20,579 nucleotides of DNA from Coriobacteriia bacterium (GTDB lineage: Bacteria; Actinomycetota; Coriobacteriia; WRKU01; WQUG01): contig WQVS01000012.1 in assembly GCA_009785705.1 (NCBI GenBank), positions 1 through 20,579 on the forward strand, given 5' to 3'. A program made the position numbers and the translations under genes. Positions 1 to 7,318 of this stretch are shown here, piece by piece. The notes beneath the pieces are model-generated. The model was given only the letters and a program-made list of their open reading frames with translations. It was not told the origin of the DNA and did not search any database. The stretch's first letter is position 1. Each line of letters begins with the position of its first letter.

Positions 1-403
1 AGCATTGGCAGAGCTAGCCTTTGCAGACGACCAGTCAACGGCGAAGCTAAATGCCCTAGTGCATCCTCCAACAATAATAGCTGCACGTCAGCTCATAGTA
101 GAGACATTAGCAGCAGGAGAACTACCCTTGATAGAGATGCCTTTCCCTACGATATATCTATCAGAGATATTCCAGCTCGACAGCACAGAAGTCGTCATTT
201 GGACAGTTACAGCAGACAAAGAAACCCGACTAGAACGCGGGATTGCAGACGGCTACAGCTACAAGGACGCCCTCCGCCGTATGGACAGGCAGCCACGCAT
301 GAGCGCCTATCAAACAGAAGCTGATGCCATCATAGAAAATAGTGACGGTCTAGATGACCTGCGCCTTGAAGTGCAGATGACACTTGAGTCGAGCCCACTA
401 TGA
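1..403 (+). CDS. coaE: Dephospho-CoA kinase, C-terminal part (5' end outside window)
   Basis: The reading frame is open from the window edge to TGA at 401-403, giving about the last 133 residues. It ends the CoA pathway: CoaE phosphorylates the 3'-OH of dephospho-CoA with ATP in the cytoplasm. The segment FADDQSTAKLNALVHP matches the family pattern where a helix leads to the conserved LxxxxHP motif. It is followed by a PLIEMPF strand corresponding to the family 'dvPLLfE' strand, then TADKETRLERGIADG and RRMDRQPRM (the lid region, R-x-x-x-Q), and an ADAIIENSDGLDDL tail that matches the usual 'ADvvidNdgs' ending. The N-terminal P-loop lies outside the window. The TTG at 5 is only an internal codon. 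The stop overlaps the uvrB start (ATGA at 400-403), which implies translational coupling. A coaE-uvrB neighbourhood is common in Actinobacteria. Confidence 0.9.
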   Translation, partial: ALAELAFADDQSTAKLNALVHPPTIIAARQLIVETLAAGELPLIEMPFPTIYLSEIFQLDSTEVVIWTVTADKETRLERGIADGYSYKDALRRMDRQPRMSAYQTEADAIIENSDGLDDLRLEVQMTLESSPL

Positions 404-2526
404 GGGAACACATCAAAACAGATAGCAGCAGAGCACTGGCGGCAAATCCCCTGGTTGTAAAGGCTCCTTTTGAACCATCGGGCGATCAACCAAAGGCAAT
501 AGCGGAGCTAAAAAAGGGGGTAGAGTCCAACCTGCGCACCCAAACACTGCTCGGTGTTACGGGTAGCGGTAAAACCTTTACGATGGCAAAGCTCATCGAG
601 GAGACCCAGCGTCCAACTCTAATTATGGCGCCGAACAAGACTTTAGCTGCACAACTTGCAGCCGAATTGAAAGACTTTCTACCAGATGCTGCAGTCATGT
701 ATTTCGTATCCTACTACGATTACTACCAACCAGAAGCCTATGTACCTCAGACAGATACCTTCATAGAGAAAGATGCAAGCATCAACGAAGAGGTCGAGAA
801 GTTGCGTCACGCAGCAACTGCTGCATTATTGTCCCGCCGCGACACAGTGATTGTGGCAAGCGTATCTTGTATCTACGGTATTGGTTCACCGCAAGACTAT
901 GCGGGAATGGCAGTGTTTTTAGAGATTGGAACTAACTACGACCGTGACCAGATAATCGCAGACCTAATCGAAACTCAGTATGACCGCAATGACTTCGCCC
1001 CAGAACGCGGCACCTTCCGTGTGCGTGGTGATGTCATCGACATATTCCCGCCCTATGCAGATAATCCCTATCGCGTAGAACTCTTCGGAGATGAAGTCGA
1101 GCGCCTGACAGAGGTTGACCGCTTAACAGGCGAAGTACTAAGAGAATTCAATGAGTTACCCATATGGCCAGCAAGCCACTACGTGACAGAGCGCAAAAAA
1201 CTAGAGCGCGCCGTGGTAGAGATTCGCGAACAGCTAGACAAGCGTCTGGCAGAGTTTCGTGCAGAGAATAAAATCCTAGAGGAACAGCGTCTAAAAATGC
1301 GTACTGCCTATGATTTGGAAATGCTAGAAACTATGGGCTTTTGCTCTGGCATCGAGAACTATTCACTGCACTTGGACGGGCGTAATTCGGGCGAACCTCC
1401 GCAAACTCTTATCGACTATTTTCCTGATGACTTCCTCATGATTATCGATGAAAGTCACGTAACAGTACCGCAGATTCGTGGCATGTATGAGGGCGACCGC
1501 AGTCGCAAAATGACTCTGATTGAGCACGGTTTCCGCCTACCTACGGCACTAGACAATCGCCCCTTGCGTAGCGATGAATTTGAGCGCAAAATTAATCAGG
1601 TCGTCTACGTATCTGCAACTCCTGGCGACTATGAACTAAGTATTTCAGACCAAGTAGTGGAGCAAATCATTCGCCCAACAGGTTTGGTTGATCCCCTAAT
1701 AGAAGTACGCCCCAGTCAAGGACAGATTGACGACTTGTTAGACGAAGTAAAGGCAGAGATTGAAGCAGGCGGCCGTGTGCTGGTAACAACGCTTACCAAA
1801 AAGATGGCAGAAGATTTGACTGATTACATGTTTGAGCAGGGTATCAAGGTACGCTATCTACACTCAGATATTTATACCTTTGAGCGCGTTGATATTTTGA
1901 GGGAGCTACGACAGGGGATTATCGATGTTGTGGTAGGTATTAACCTGCTACGTGAAGGTATTGATTTGCCTGAAGTGTCACTAGTTGCCATTCTTGACGC
2001 TGACAAAGAGGGTTTCTTGCGCAATTTTAGGTCCCTCATTCAGACAATTGGACGCGCTGCCCGTAATGTAAGTGGTCGTGTACTGATGTATGCAGACCGC
2101 GTCACTGATTCCATGAGCAAAGCCATAGAAGAAACAGAGCGCCGCCGTGAAATACAGCTGGCCTATAACGAAGAGCATGGCATAGAGCCCCACACAGTCC
2201 GCCGGGCAGTGGCCGACATCTCAAGTTTCATCCAGCAAGACCCAGAACTTGATGGGGCAGACATTAAAGATGCTGTAAAAGAATTAGCAAAACTTCCCAA
2301 GGATGAAGGTATGCGCATCCTTGCAGCCATGGAAGAAGAGATGCACAGCGCAGCTACAGGCTTAGACTTCGAAGAGGCAGCTCGTTTGCGCGATCAAATA
2401 GTGAAGCTGCGAACAGAGCTAGAGGGTAGTGAAGAGGGCGAAATAATCACAAAGCTGCGTACAGGAGCAAGAAAAGGCTCAACCCACGCCAAATCTCGCC
2501 GCCGAAAACAACACAAGCGGAAGTGA
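400..2526 (+). CDS. uvrB: Excinuclease ABC subunit B (UvrB)
   Basis: UvrB is the damage-verification helicase of nucleotide excision repair. It is loaded by UvrA and recruits UvrC. The 708 residues are full length for the family. Visible in order: FEPSGDQPKAI near 24-35, Walker A GVTGSGKT (52-59), the beta-hairpin YYDYYQPEAYVP (105-116) that threads between DNA strands, a DESH Walker B box (350-353), the LREGIDLPEVSL and DADKEGFLR motifs (518-541), the QTIGRAARN arginine-finger motif (548-556), and a C-terminal UVR domain around 645-675 (GLDFEEAARLRDQI) that contacts UvrC. The last ~18 residues form a strongly basic tail (KSRRRKQHKRK). The ATG at 400 overlaps the coaE stop by 4 bases. The last five sense codons and the stop lie inside the first copy of a 69-bp tandem repeat. 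No uvrC is in the window. A short UvrA-like protein lies about 8 kb downstream, but it is not the canonical UvrA partner. Confidence 0.98.
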   Translation: MREHIKTDSSRALAANPLVVKAPFEPSGDQPKAIAELKKGVESNLRTQTLLGVTGSGKTFTMAKLIEETQRPTLIMAPNKTLAAQLAAELKDFLPDAAVMYFVSYYDYYQPEAYVPQTDTFIEKDASINEEVEKLRHAATAALLSRRDTVIVASVSCIYGIGSPQDYAGMAVFLEIGTNYDRDQIIADLIETQYDRNDFAPERGTFRVRGDVIDIFPPYADNPYRVELFGDEVERLTEVDRLTGEVLREFNELPIWPASHYVTERKKLERAVVEIREQLDKRLAEFRAENKILEEQRLKMRTAYDLEMLETMGFCSGIENYSLHLDGRNSGEPPQTLIDYFPDDFLMIIDESHVTVPQIRGMYEGDRSRKMTLIEHGFRLPTALDNRPLRSDEFERKINQVVYVSATPGDYELSISDQVVEQIIRPTGLVDPLIEVRPSQGQIDDLLDEVKAEIEAGGRVLVTTLTKKMAEDLTDYMFEQGIKVRYLHSDIYTFERVDILRELRQGIIDVVVGINLLREGIDLPEVSLVAILDADKEGFLRNFRSLIQTIGRAARNVSGRVLMYADRVTDSMSKAIEETERRREIQLAYNEEHGIEPHTVRRAVADISSFIQQDPELDGADIKDAVKELAKLPKDEGMRILAAMEEEMHSAATGLDFEEAARLRDQIVKLRTELEGSEEGEIITKLRTGARKGSTHAKSRRRKQHKRK

Positions 2527-2685
2527 GCGAAGTGGCGCTTGCGCCAAGTTCCGAACGGAGCGCAGTGAAGATGAAGTCAACACAAGCGGAAGTGAGCGAA
2601 GTGGCGCTTGCGCCAAGTTCCGAACGGAGCGCAGTGAAGATGAAGTCAACACAAGCGGAAGTGAGCGAAGTGGCGCTTGCGCCAA
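2509..2685 (+). repeat. 69-bp tandem repeat, 2.6 copies, overlapping the uvrB stop
   Basis: Three head-to-tail copies begin at 2509, 2578 and 2647, starting with CAACACAAGCGG. The first two are full length and appear identical. The third runs to 2685 and then diverges. The period is 69 bp (23 codons), so every copy carries the same in-frame TGA (2524, 2593, 2662) and copy number does not change the UvrB C-terminus. Each copy holds a perfect 6-bp palindromic stem, TGGCGC-TT-GCGCCA (2533-2546, 2602-2615, 2671-2684), and a small TCCG-AA-CGGA dyad in the full copies (2550-2559). The third copy ends one base past its palindrome. The array is open in more than one frame on both strands, but no gene-like protein results. 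Function is unknown; slippage-generated repeat or transcript-stabilising hairpins are possibilities. Confidence 0.93.
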
Positions 2686-2698
2686 TTTGCTACCACTC

Positions 2699-2722
2699 AC
2701 TTTACTCGGCTAAAGTTTTTTC
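2699..2722 (+). terminator. Weak intrinsic terminator candidate after uvrB
   Basis: ACTTTA (2699-2704), loop CTCGGC, TAAAGT (2711-2716), followed by a run of T ending at 2721. The stem is only 6 bp and AT-rich, so termination may be inefficient. It is the only terminator-like structure between the repeat array and the permease promoter. Confidence 0.4.
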
Positions 2723-2752
2723 TTAGGTATTCGTGATGCTGCAAGTTTTCTG

Positions 2753-2761
2753 TGCTAGACT
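2753..2761 (+). promoter_or_regulatory. Candidate extended -10 promoter for the permease
   Basis: TGC-TAGACT at 2753-2761 fits an extended -10 element (TGnTAnnnT). No good -35 hexamer is seen at 17 bp. The expected start of transcription near 2768 would leave a ~40-nt leader before the ATG at 2810. This is sequence inference only. Confidence 0.33.
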
Positions 2762-2809
2762 CTATCGGCAGCAAGATTATGTATGAATTTGTTCTAAGGT
2801 AGGAGAAAA

Positions 2810-4270
2810 ATGGAGACAGGAAATCAGTTAAAGCGAAAATACGGACTCTTGATGACCTTTGCTATGGTTACAGGTACCGTAATTGGTAGTGGGATATTCT
2901 TCCGTAACGAAACCATATTAGCGACCGTTGGTAACGACATGTGGACAGGGGTCATGGCATGGGTTATTGGTGGTCTTATTACCCTCAACATTGCCTATGT
3001 ATTTGCAACCCTTGCTGTACGTAACCCTGAACAGGCAGGACTGGTGGGTCTCTCTGAATACTTGGTAGGTAGGAAGTATGGCTATGCCTTCGGATGGTTT
3101 CTTGCGACTATCTTCTTCCCATCGCTGACAGGTGTACTAGCCTGGGTGTCGGCACGCTTTACCGTAGTTCTTTTCGGTTGGGACGCTGACCCTTCCTTTA
3201 GTGGTTACACCTACATGATTGCTCTGTTCTATCTAGTTGCAGTGTATGCAATGACAGTATTGAGTCCGAAGCTTGCTACACGCTTCCATATTTCATGCGC
3301 AGTCCTAAAGGTAATTCCGCTCATCCTTATGGGTGTAGTGGGTACCATAGTAGGACTTGCTAACGGTACGACTTTAGATAACATGCGCAGTGTTTCTGAC
3401 TATGTTCCTGCAGCAGCGGGATATCTAGCAGCAAATCCCTTCTTTGTGGCTCTGGTAGCAACGATATTTGCCTACATTGGCTGGGAAGCAGTGCTCAATA
3501 TTGCAAGTGAAGTGAAGAATCCAAAGCGCAATCTACCCATTGCACTAGTTGGTGGTATGTTGGTGATTATCACCATCTACGTATCTTACTTTGTGGGTAT
3601 CTTTAGTTCGGCACCCCTTGACCAAATCGCAGGCGCTGGCGGTGTATTGGTTGCCTTCGAAAGCAGATTTACAGAATTTGCAGGCACTGCACTCTTTGTC
3701 TTTGTAATCATTTCTTGTCTGGGAACACTCAACGGTCTTATGATTGGTGGCCAGAAAACCTTCTATGCGCTTGCAACGAAAAAGAAGGGCTTTAATCCTG
3801 ATTTGTTCTCGCAGGTTGACCGTGTGACAAACATGCCTAATAATTCGGCATCACTCTTCCTGCTCGCAGTTGCTGCCTGGATGGTTATCTTTGGCGCAAA
3901 TAGTGCAGGTTGGTACGGAGACTTCTTCCTCACCATAAGCGGGGAGAGGGTAGCAACCTTTGATATTGCAGGACTTGTACCAATTACACTCAACAGTTTC
4001 TTGATTCCAGTGTTTATCATGACCATGATTAAGCAAAAGGATATGCACTGGTTTAATCGCTTTGTAGCGCCGGCTGCAGCAACAATAGGTGCGCTCTTCC
4101 TTATCTACGCCGTGTTCTACAATCAGGCAGGTGCGGCACTGTTCTATCTAGGCTTCTTTGCAATAACAATGACTGTAGGATTCCTCTACTACAATCACAA
4201 GAAGGCAAAGGGTGGCGACAGTGATAATGATGGTGAAGCTCTGGCAGAAGCTGCTGGAACAAAGGGGTAA
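2810..4270 (+). CDS. APC-superfamily amino acid permease
   Basis: A 486-residue integral membrane protein, of usual size for a 12-helix amino acid/polyamine/organocation transporter. Helix 1 carries the family's substrate-backbone motif GSGIF (26-30). The segment AYIGWEAVLNIASEVKNPKR (221-240), followed by NLPIAL, is the conserved stretch of helix 6 and the following cytoplasmic loop. Many further hydrophobic stretches follow, ending in a charged, Gly/Asp-rich cytoplasmic tail (GGDSDNDGEALAEAAG). A strong ribosome binding site AGGAG at 2801-2805 sits 4 bases before the ATG. The gene appears monocistronic: a promoter candidate lies upstream and a strong terminator downstream. The substrate cannot be read from the sequence; amino acid import or an amino acid/amine antiporter role are both compatible. 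Confidence 0.9.
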   Translation: METGNQLKRKYGLLMTFAMVTGTVIGSGIFFRNETILATVGNDMWTGVMAWVIGGLITLNIAYVFATLAVRNPEQAGLVGLSEYLVGRKYGYAFGWFLATIFFPSLTGVLAWVSARFTVVLFGWDADPSFSGYTYMIALFYLVAVYAMTVLSPKLATRFHISCAVLKVIPLILMGVVGTIVGLANGTTLDNMRSVSDYVPAAAGYLAANPFFVALVATIFAYIGWEAVLNIASEVKNPKRNLPIALVGGMLVIITIYVSYFVGIFSSAPLDQIAGAGGVLVAFESRFTEFAGTALFVFVIISCLGTLNGLMIGGQKTFYALATKKKGFNPDLFSQVDRVTNMPNNSASLFLLAVAAWMVIFGANSAGWYGDFFLTISGERVATFDIAGLVPITLNSFLIPVFIMTMIKQKDMHWFNRFVAPAAATIGALFLIYAVFYNQAGAALFYLGFFAITMTVGFLYYNHKKAKGGDSDNDGEALAEAAGTKG

Positions 4271-4332
4271 TTAAAGTTTCGCAAGCCTTTAAATACTTAG
4301 CTTGTAGGCCGAACATTAATAGATAGAAATTG

Positions 4333-4366
4333 AAAGGAGCCTAGTTCAAACCAGGCTCCTTTTTTT
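4333..4366. terminator. Intrinsic terminator shared by convergent permease and NIF3 genes
   Basis: AAAGGAGCCT (4333-4342), 10-nt loop, AGGCTCCTTT (4353-4362), then T up to 4366. The 10-bp perfect stem with a U-tract serves the plus-strand permease. On the minus strand the hairpin is followed by only a short T stretch, so it may act weakly for the convergent NIF3-family gene, whose stop is at 4385. Confidence 0.9.
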
Positions 4367-4384
4367 GGTCTTATGTTACCTGTT

Positions 4385-5341
4385 TTATTTGTTGCGATTT
4401 ACTCGGTAGAAGCCACTGCAGCAATACACTTTAATGCCCTTTGCCTCAACTTCATCCATAAGCAAGTTCATACCAACAGCATCACTGGCAATATGGCCTG
4501 CAATGATGACGTTGATATTATGCTTCTCGGCCAGCTTGCGGTGTGATTCTGGAATATGCATCATAACCATGGTGCTTACTCCTAGGCGGCTTAGACGCTC
4601 GTAAACATCTTCAGAGCCACTCGTGCCACCAGTCATGTCTACAACAACCTTACCAGCGCGCATCTTGTCGCTACCTAGAAGAACCTTAGGTCCCGCATTG
4701 ATAGGTACCTGTTGGGCATACTCAGGAATTTCCTTAATAGCAGCAACAACATCACCTAGAGTTTCTGGTGCCTTTTCATCCAAGTGCTTTTGTAGGAATG
4801 TTGCGACCATATTATCGGTAGGTGTGTGAACGCTAAGCATTGCAAAATCTAATAATTTAGCTGCATCAACAGGGCGATTATGATTGAGAGGCCAAATGCT
4901 GCGGTCAACTTCGCTAATGCGCTTTGCCATCATGCCTTCTGCAGCTGAAATCGGTACACCTAGGTCACTCAGCAGGTCTTCCTGCATTTTCATGAGCTCT
5001 GCCAGGCCACCCAATGCCTTACCTTCAGGATGGTGTGACCAAATCAAGTCAATGCTTTCACCCTTTTCACGCAGGCGGTCAGCTAACAGGATTTCGCCAA
5101 CTTCCATGTCAACACCAATCAGGAGACCTTTGATTTCTTGGTCAAGGTCACCAGTTAGTATTTTTGAGTCTGCATAAGGATTAGTCAATTTATCCTGGTC
5201 AAACTCCTTCTTTTTGTCATCATCAAGCGCTTCAAATTCTTCTTTTGCTAGGCGTAGCACTCTGTCTACAGCCTCTTTACCGCGTGGATCATTTTCGATA
5301 CCACGCTTTATTGCTAGCTCAAATAGTTCTCCTAGCTTCAA
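4385..5341 (-). CDS. NIF3-family (COG0327-like) metal-binding protein, probable TTG start
   Basis: A 318-residue protein of the 'NGG1p-interacting factor NIF3' type, a conserved putative dinuclear-metal hydrolase family whose reaction is not established. Seen from the TTG start: NPYADSKIL (~54-62), SHHPEG (~102-107) with a conserved His pair, NHNRPVD, HTPTDN, MTGGTSGSEDVY, and the C-terminal HIASDAVGMNLL (~283-294), whose His and Asp fit metal ligands. Start choice: the frame also offers GTG at 5350, but AAGGAG would then run directly into that codon. The same AAGGAG lies 8 nt before TTG at 5339-5341, and starting there yields MKLGEL, as I recall for relatives. The gene is convergent with the permease and divergent from the membrane protein at 5542. 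It is a cytoplasmic protein with no signal peptide. Confidence 0.85.
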   Translation of the reverse strand: MKLGELFELAIKRGIENDPRGKEAVDRVLRLAKEEFEALDDDKKKEFDQDKLTNPYADSKILTGDLDQEIKGLLIGVDMEVGEILLADRLREKGESIDLIWSHHPEGKALGGLAELMKMQEDLLSDLGVPISAAEGMMAKRISEVDRSIWPLNHNRPVDAAKLLDFAMLSVHTPTDNMVATFLQKHLDEKAPETLGDVVAAIKEIPEYAQQVPINAGPKVLLGSDKMRAGKVVVDMTGGTSGSEDVYERLSRLGVSTMVMMHIPESHRKLAEKHNINVIIAGHIASDAVGMNLLMDEVEAKGIKVYCCSGFYRVNRNK

Positions 5342-5403
5342 GGCAATCACTCCTTATGTCTCGTTATGTTTCGGTTTCAAAATTGCGTACTTAGAACCTA
5401 GTC

Positions 5404-5409
5404 ATTATA
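5404..5409 (-). promoter_or_regulatory. Candidate -10 box for the NIF3-family gene
   Basis: On the minus strand this reads TATAAT, a perfect consensus -10. The base composition at the expected -35 position is a poor match. Transcription would start near 5397, about 55 nt upstream of the TTG start. Confidence 0.4.
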
Positions 5410-5458
5410 CCTCTTTGCCTCTTTCGCCCTTAAATAATGTACCGCTTGCTAGAATGTG

Positions 5459-5487
5459 TTTAAAACATGAAGAATATATGGTATAAA
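5459..5487 (+). promoter_or_regulatory. Candidate promoter for the membrane protein at 5542
   Basis: TTTAAA (5459-5464), 17-bp spacer, TATAAA (5482-5487), with TGG just before the -10 (extended -10). This is a good sigma-70-type match. It lies back-to-back with the minus-strand TATAAT at 5404-5409 in the divergent intergenic region. Confidence 0.5.
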
Positions 5488-5541
5488 TAAGAAGCAGCCT
5501 TTAGTTTAGAAACGTGCGGTTCTGATTGGGAGGTGCGCATA

Positions 5542-6237
5542 ATGGAAAAGCGGAAAAGGTCAATCTTTCCCATTATTCTTGGTGTAGCGATGTTGTTTTT
5601 GGCTTGCTTCGCTGTATCTGTCTGGTTGGTAGGAATCTTTGCTGTCAACAATTTCGCGCTTATAAAAGATGAAGCAGATCAAGCTATGTCACAAGTTAAC
5701 GTGGCTCATATTTTGGCGTCATCGGGATATAAGCCTCAGAGCAAAATAAGGCTGGGTGAACTTATAGAGCCCAGTTTGCCAAAAGATACCATAACAGCAA
5801 CCCTAGGCGAATCTGTTGTGGTGGGCGATGTGTATTTTGAAGTGAGCCCCAGTAGAGCAGTTGTCCGTGACCCCAATGCGGCAGCTAGTGTTGATGTGTC
5901 AATCATTAATAACTCTCATGAGGCAATAGTTTTGCCTATGGAGACTGCTTGGTCTGCCTTTTGTCCAGAAGGCACAGCGCTTGAATATACTTGGGATACT
6001 TGGAATTCGCAGTATGAAAATGCTGATGGCTCTTGGGAAGAATCAAATGATTTGACTGCTATGGAGAAGCAAGGAGTGATTGCTCCAGGCTCTGCCTATC
6101 AAGTAACACTCATGTTTCATGGTTATGATGGTGAGGTTGCAGATGCGCTTATTGTTTTAACAGAATTCAATGAAATCCTTGATGATGTAGCACGTATCTT
6201 CTGGTGTTTTGAAGCAGGGGAGAGCAATATCTATTAG
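5542..6237 (+). CDS. Membrane-anchored extracytoplasmic protein of unknown function
   Basis: 231 residues. The N-terminus has a basic stretch (MEKRKRS) and one hydrophobic helix (about 8-35), followed by a hydrophilic domain. This suggests an uncleaved anchor with the rest outside the membrane. The region around VGDVYFEVSPSRAVV and the following 'DVSIINNSHEAIVLP' looks like the beta-sandwich pattern of DUF4352/DUF5067-like extracellular domains (strand, then a polar 'NNS' turn, then strand), but the similarity is too weak to name a family. Start choice: GTG at 5533 is in frame, but GGGAGG at 5528-5533 overlaps it and lies at ideal distance from ATG 5542, so ATG is preferred. The stop codon is embedded in the left arm of a 13-bp inverted repeat (6231-6243). 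Confidence 0.75.
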   Translation: MEKRKRSIFPIILGVAMLFLACFAVSVWLVGIFAVNNFALIKDEADQAMSQVNVAHILASSGYKPQSKIRLGELIEPSLPKDTITATLGESVVVGDVYFEVSPSRAVVRDPNAAASVDVSIINNSHEAIVLPMETAWSAFCPEGTALEYTWDTWNSQYENADGSWEESNDLTAMEKQGVIAPGSAYQVTLMFHGYDGEVADALIVLTEFNEILDDVARIFWCFEAGESNIY

Positions 6238-6300
6238 TATGTATAGACGCAGCAATTTAGTAAGTACTGTAAGCTGCCAGCAATTTTTACATACTAATAG
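6231..6300. repeat. 13-bp perfect inverted repeat with 44-bp spacer
   Basis: CTATTAGTATGTA at 6231-6243 is the exact reverse complement of TACATACTAATAG at 6288-6300. The left arm includes the stop codon of the upstream gene. The right arm ends directly before AGCAGGAAG, the ribosome binding site of the nitroreductase gene. It could form a long-loop RNA hairpin or be a split operator. There is no T-run after the right arm, so it is not a classic intrinsic terminator. Confidence 0.85.
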
Positions 6301-6315
6301 AGCAGGAAGACTTTA

Positions 6316-7128
6316 ATGAGTAGAGCCGAAGTGCAAAATCAAATACAGAATAATCGTAAATTTATGCATTGCCCACCCTTTGAGGGTGCTATGGATGAGA
6401 GCGACCAGAAAAAAGGATTAACTCATCCACCACATGCGAAATCGCTGACAGATATTCAGAGCAGTGCTGAAGTTATTACCTTGCCAGACTTTGATGATGT
6501 GGTACTGCACGATAGCTATACGCAATTATTGGATACGCGTCGCAGTAGACGTGCCTACTTTGCTGATGAGACTATGGCTCAAGCACAACTTGCCTTCATG
6601 CTATGGAGCGCTATTGGCATTCAGGATTTTCGAGGTCCAAATGATGCAGCATCCTTGCGTCCTAGTCCCAGTGGTGGGGCACGTCACCCCTTTAACTTAT
6701 ACATTTCTGTGCGTAATGTCGAAGGTCTTGAGCCAGGACTCTATCTTTATTTACCTCTTGAGAATGTAGGCAAAAAACGTGTTGCGATTGCTCATGTTGC
6801 CAGCCTTGCAGAAGATGCCGACAGCTATACAGAGAAAATTACTCATATGATGGCGGGTCAAAAGTGGACTGCGCGTGCAGCAGCAGTTATCATTGCAACT
6901 TGCAGTGCCTACCGTGCAGAATGGCGCTACTCGAGCGCCTCACATAGAGTTATGCTAATTGACCTAGGACATCTAGGACAAAATCTAATGTTAAGTGCAA
7001 CTTCAATGGGGCTGGGTAGTTGCTGTTTGGCAGCCTTTAATCAAAAAGTTTGCGATGAAGCCTTGGGTGTTGATGGCCTAGAGGAATATACCGTCTATGC
7101 GCTCTCTGTAGGTAAGGCCAGAGATTAG
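6316..7128 (+). CDS. SagB/ThcOx-type nitroreductase-family dehydrogenase
   Basis: 270 residues. The nitroreductase fold binds FMN. SagB-type members oxidise azolines in peptide natural products, but many stand-alone relatives have unknown substrates. Visible: the FMN-phosphate-binding RRSRRAY (75-81), RPSPSGGARHPFNLYI (115-130) typical of SagB/ThcOx proteins, the LEPGLYLYLP strand (138-147), and a C-terminal block from ASHRVMLIDLGHLGQN through GLGSCCLAAFN (208-242). The N-terminal ~60 residues (FMHCPPFEG, SDQKKGLTHPP) match the leader region of the stand-alone subtype rather than a SagC/SagD-linked enzyme. No YcaO, precursor peptide or protease gene is nearby, so a peptide-modifying role is not supported. 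The ATG at 6316 has AGGAAG upstream. The start lies just after a 13-bp inverted repeat arm. Confidence 0.86.
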   Translation: MSRAEVQNQIQNNRKFMHCPPFEGAMDESDQKKGLTHPPHAKSLTDIQSSAEVITLPDFDDVVLHDSYTQLLDTRRSRRAYFADETMAQAQLAFMLWSAIGIQDFRGPNDAASLRPSPSGGARHPFNLYISVRNVEGLEPGLYLYLPLENVGKKRVAIAHVASLAEDADSYTEKITHMMAGQKWTARAAAVIIATCSAYRAEWRYSSASHRVMLIDLGHLGQNLMLSATSMGLGSCCLAAFNQKVCDEALGVDGLEEYTVYALSVGKARD

Positions 7129-7199
7129 CAGCCATATAGGCGAGTCAGTAAGTCCATGGCACAGAGATTTCATGCGGTCTATGCAGGCACTATGCTTGC

Positions 7200-7227
7200 G
7201 TGACAAATAATTAGAAACATTTGTTAC
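7200..7227. promoter_or_regulatory. Imperfect dyad upstream of the cytochrome promoter
   Basis: GTGACAAAT (7200-7208) and ATTTGTTAC (7219-7227) are inverted with a 10-bp spacer and one G:T-type mismatch. The dyad centre is about 60 bp upstream of the transcription start predicted from the promoter at 7239-7267, a position often used by class I CRP/FNR-type activators. The regulator is unknown. Confidence 0.35.
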
Positions 7228-7238
7228 ACTATTCGCTG

Positions 7239-7267
7239 TTGTTGCATGTTCATGACTCTAGTAGAAT
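7239..7267 (+). promoter_or_regulatory. Candidate promoter of the multihaem cytochrome gene
   Basis: TTGTTG (7239-7244), 17-bp spacer, TAGAAT (7262-7267). The spacing is correct, and the hexamers match the TTGACA/TATAAT consensus at 4/6 and 5/6. The predicted start near 7274 gives a leader of about 45 nt. Confidence 0.42.
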
Positions 7268-7318
7268 GGTTGTAACTATTTTGTTGTGCTTTATACGTAC
7301 GATATGGGGAAGATTTAT

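Noticed and set aside
2523..2726. Open frames across the 69-bp repeats (plus strand 67 codons, minus strand 73 codons)
   Set aside because: They are periodic translations of the repeat unit with no ribosome binding site, no family-like features, and exist only because the period is a multiple of three.
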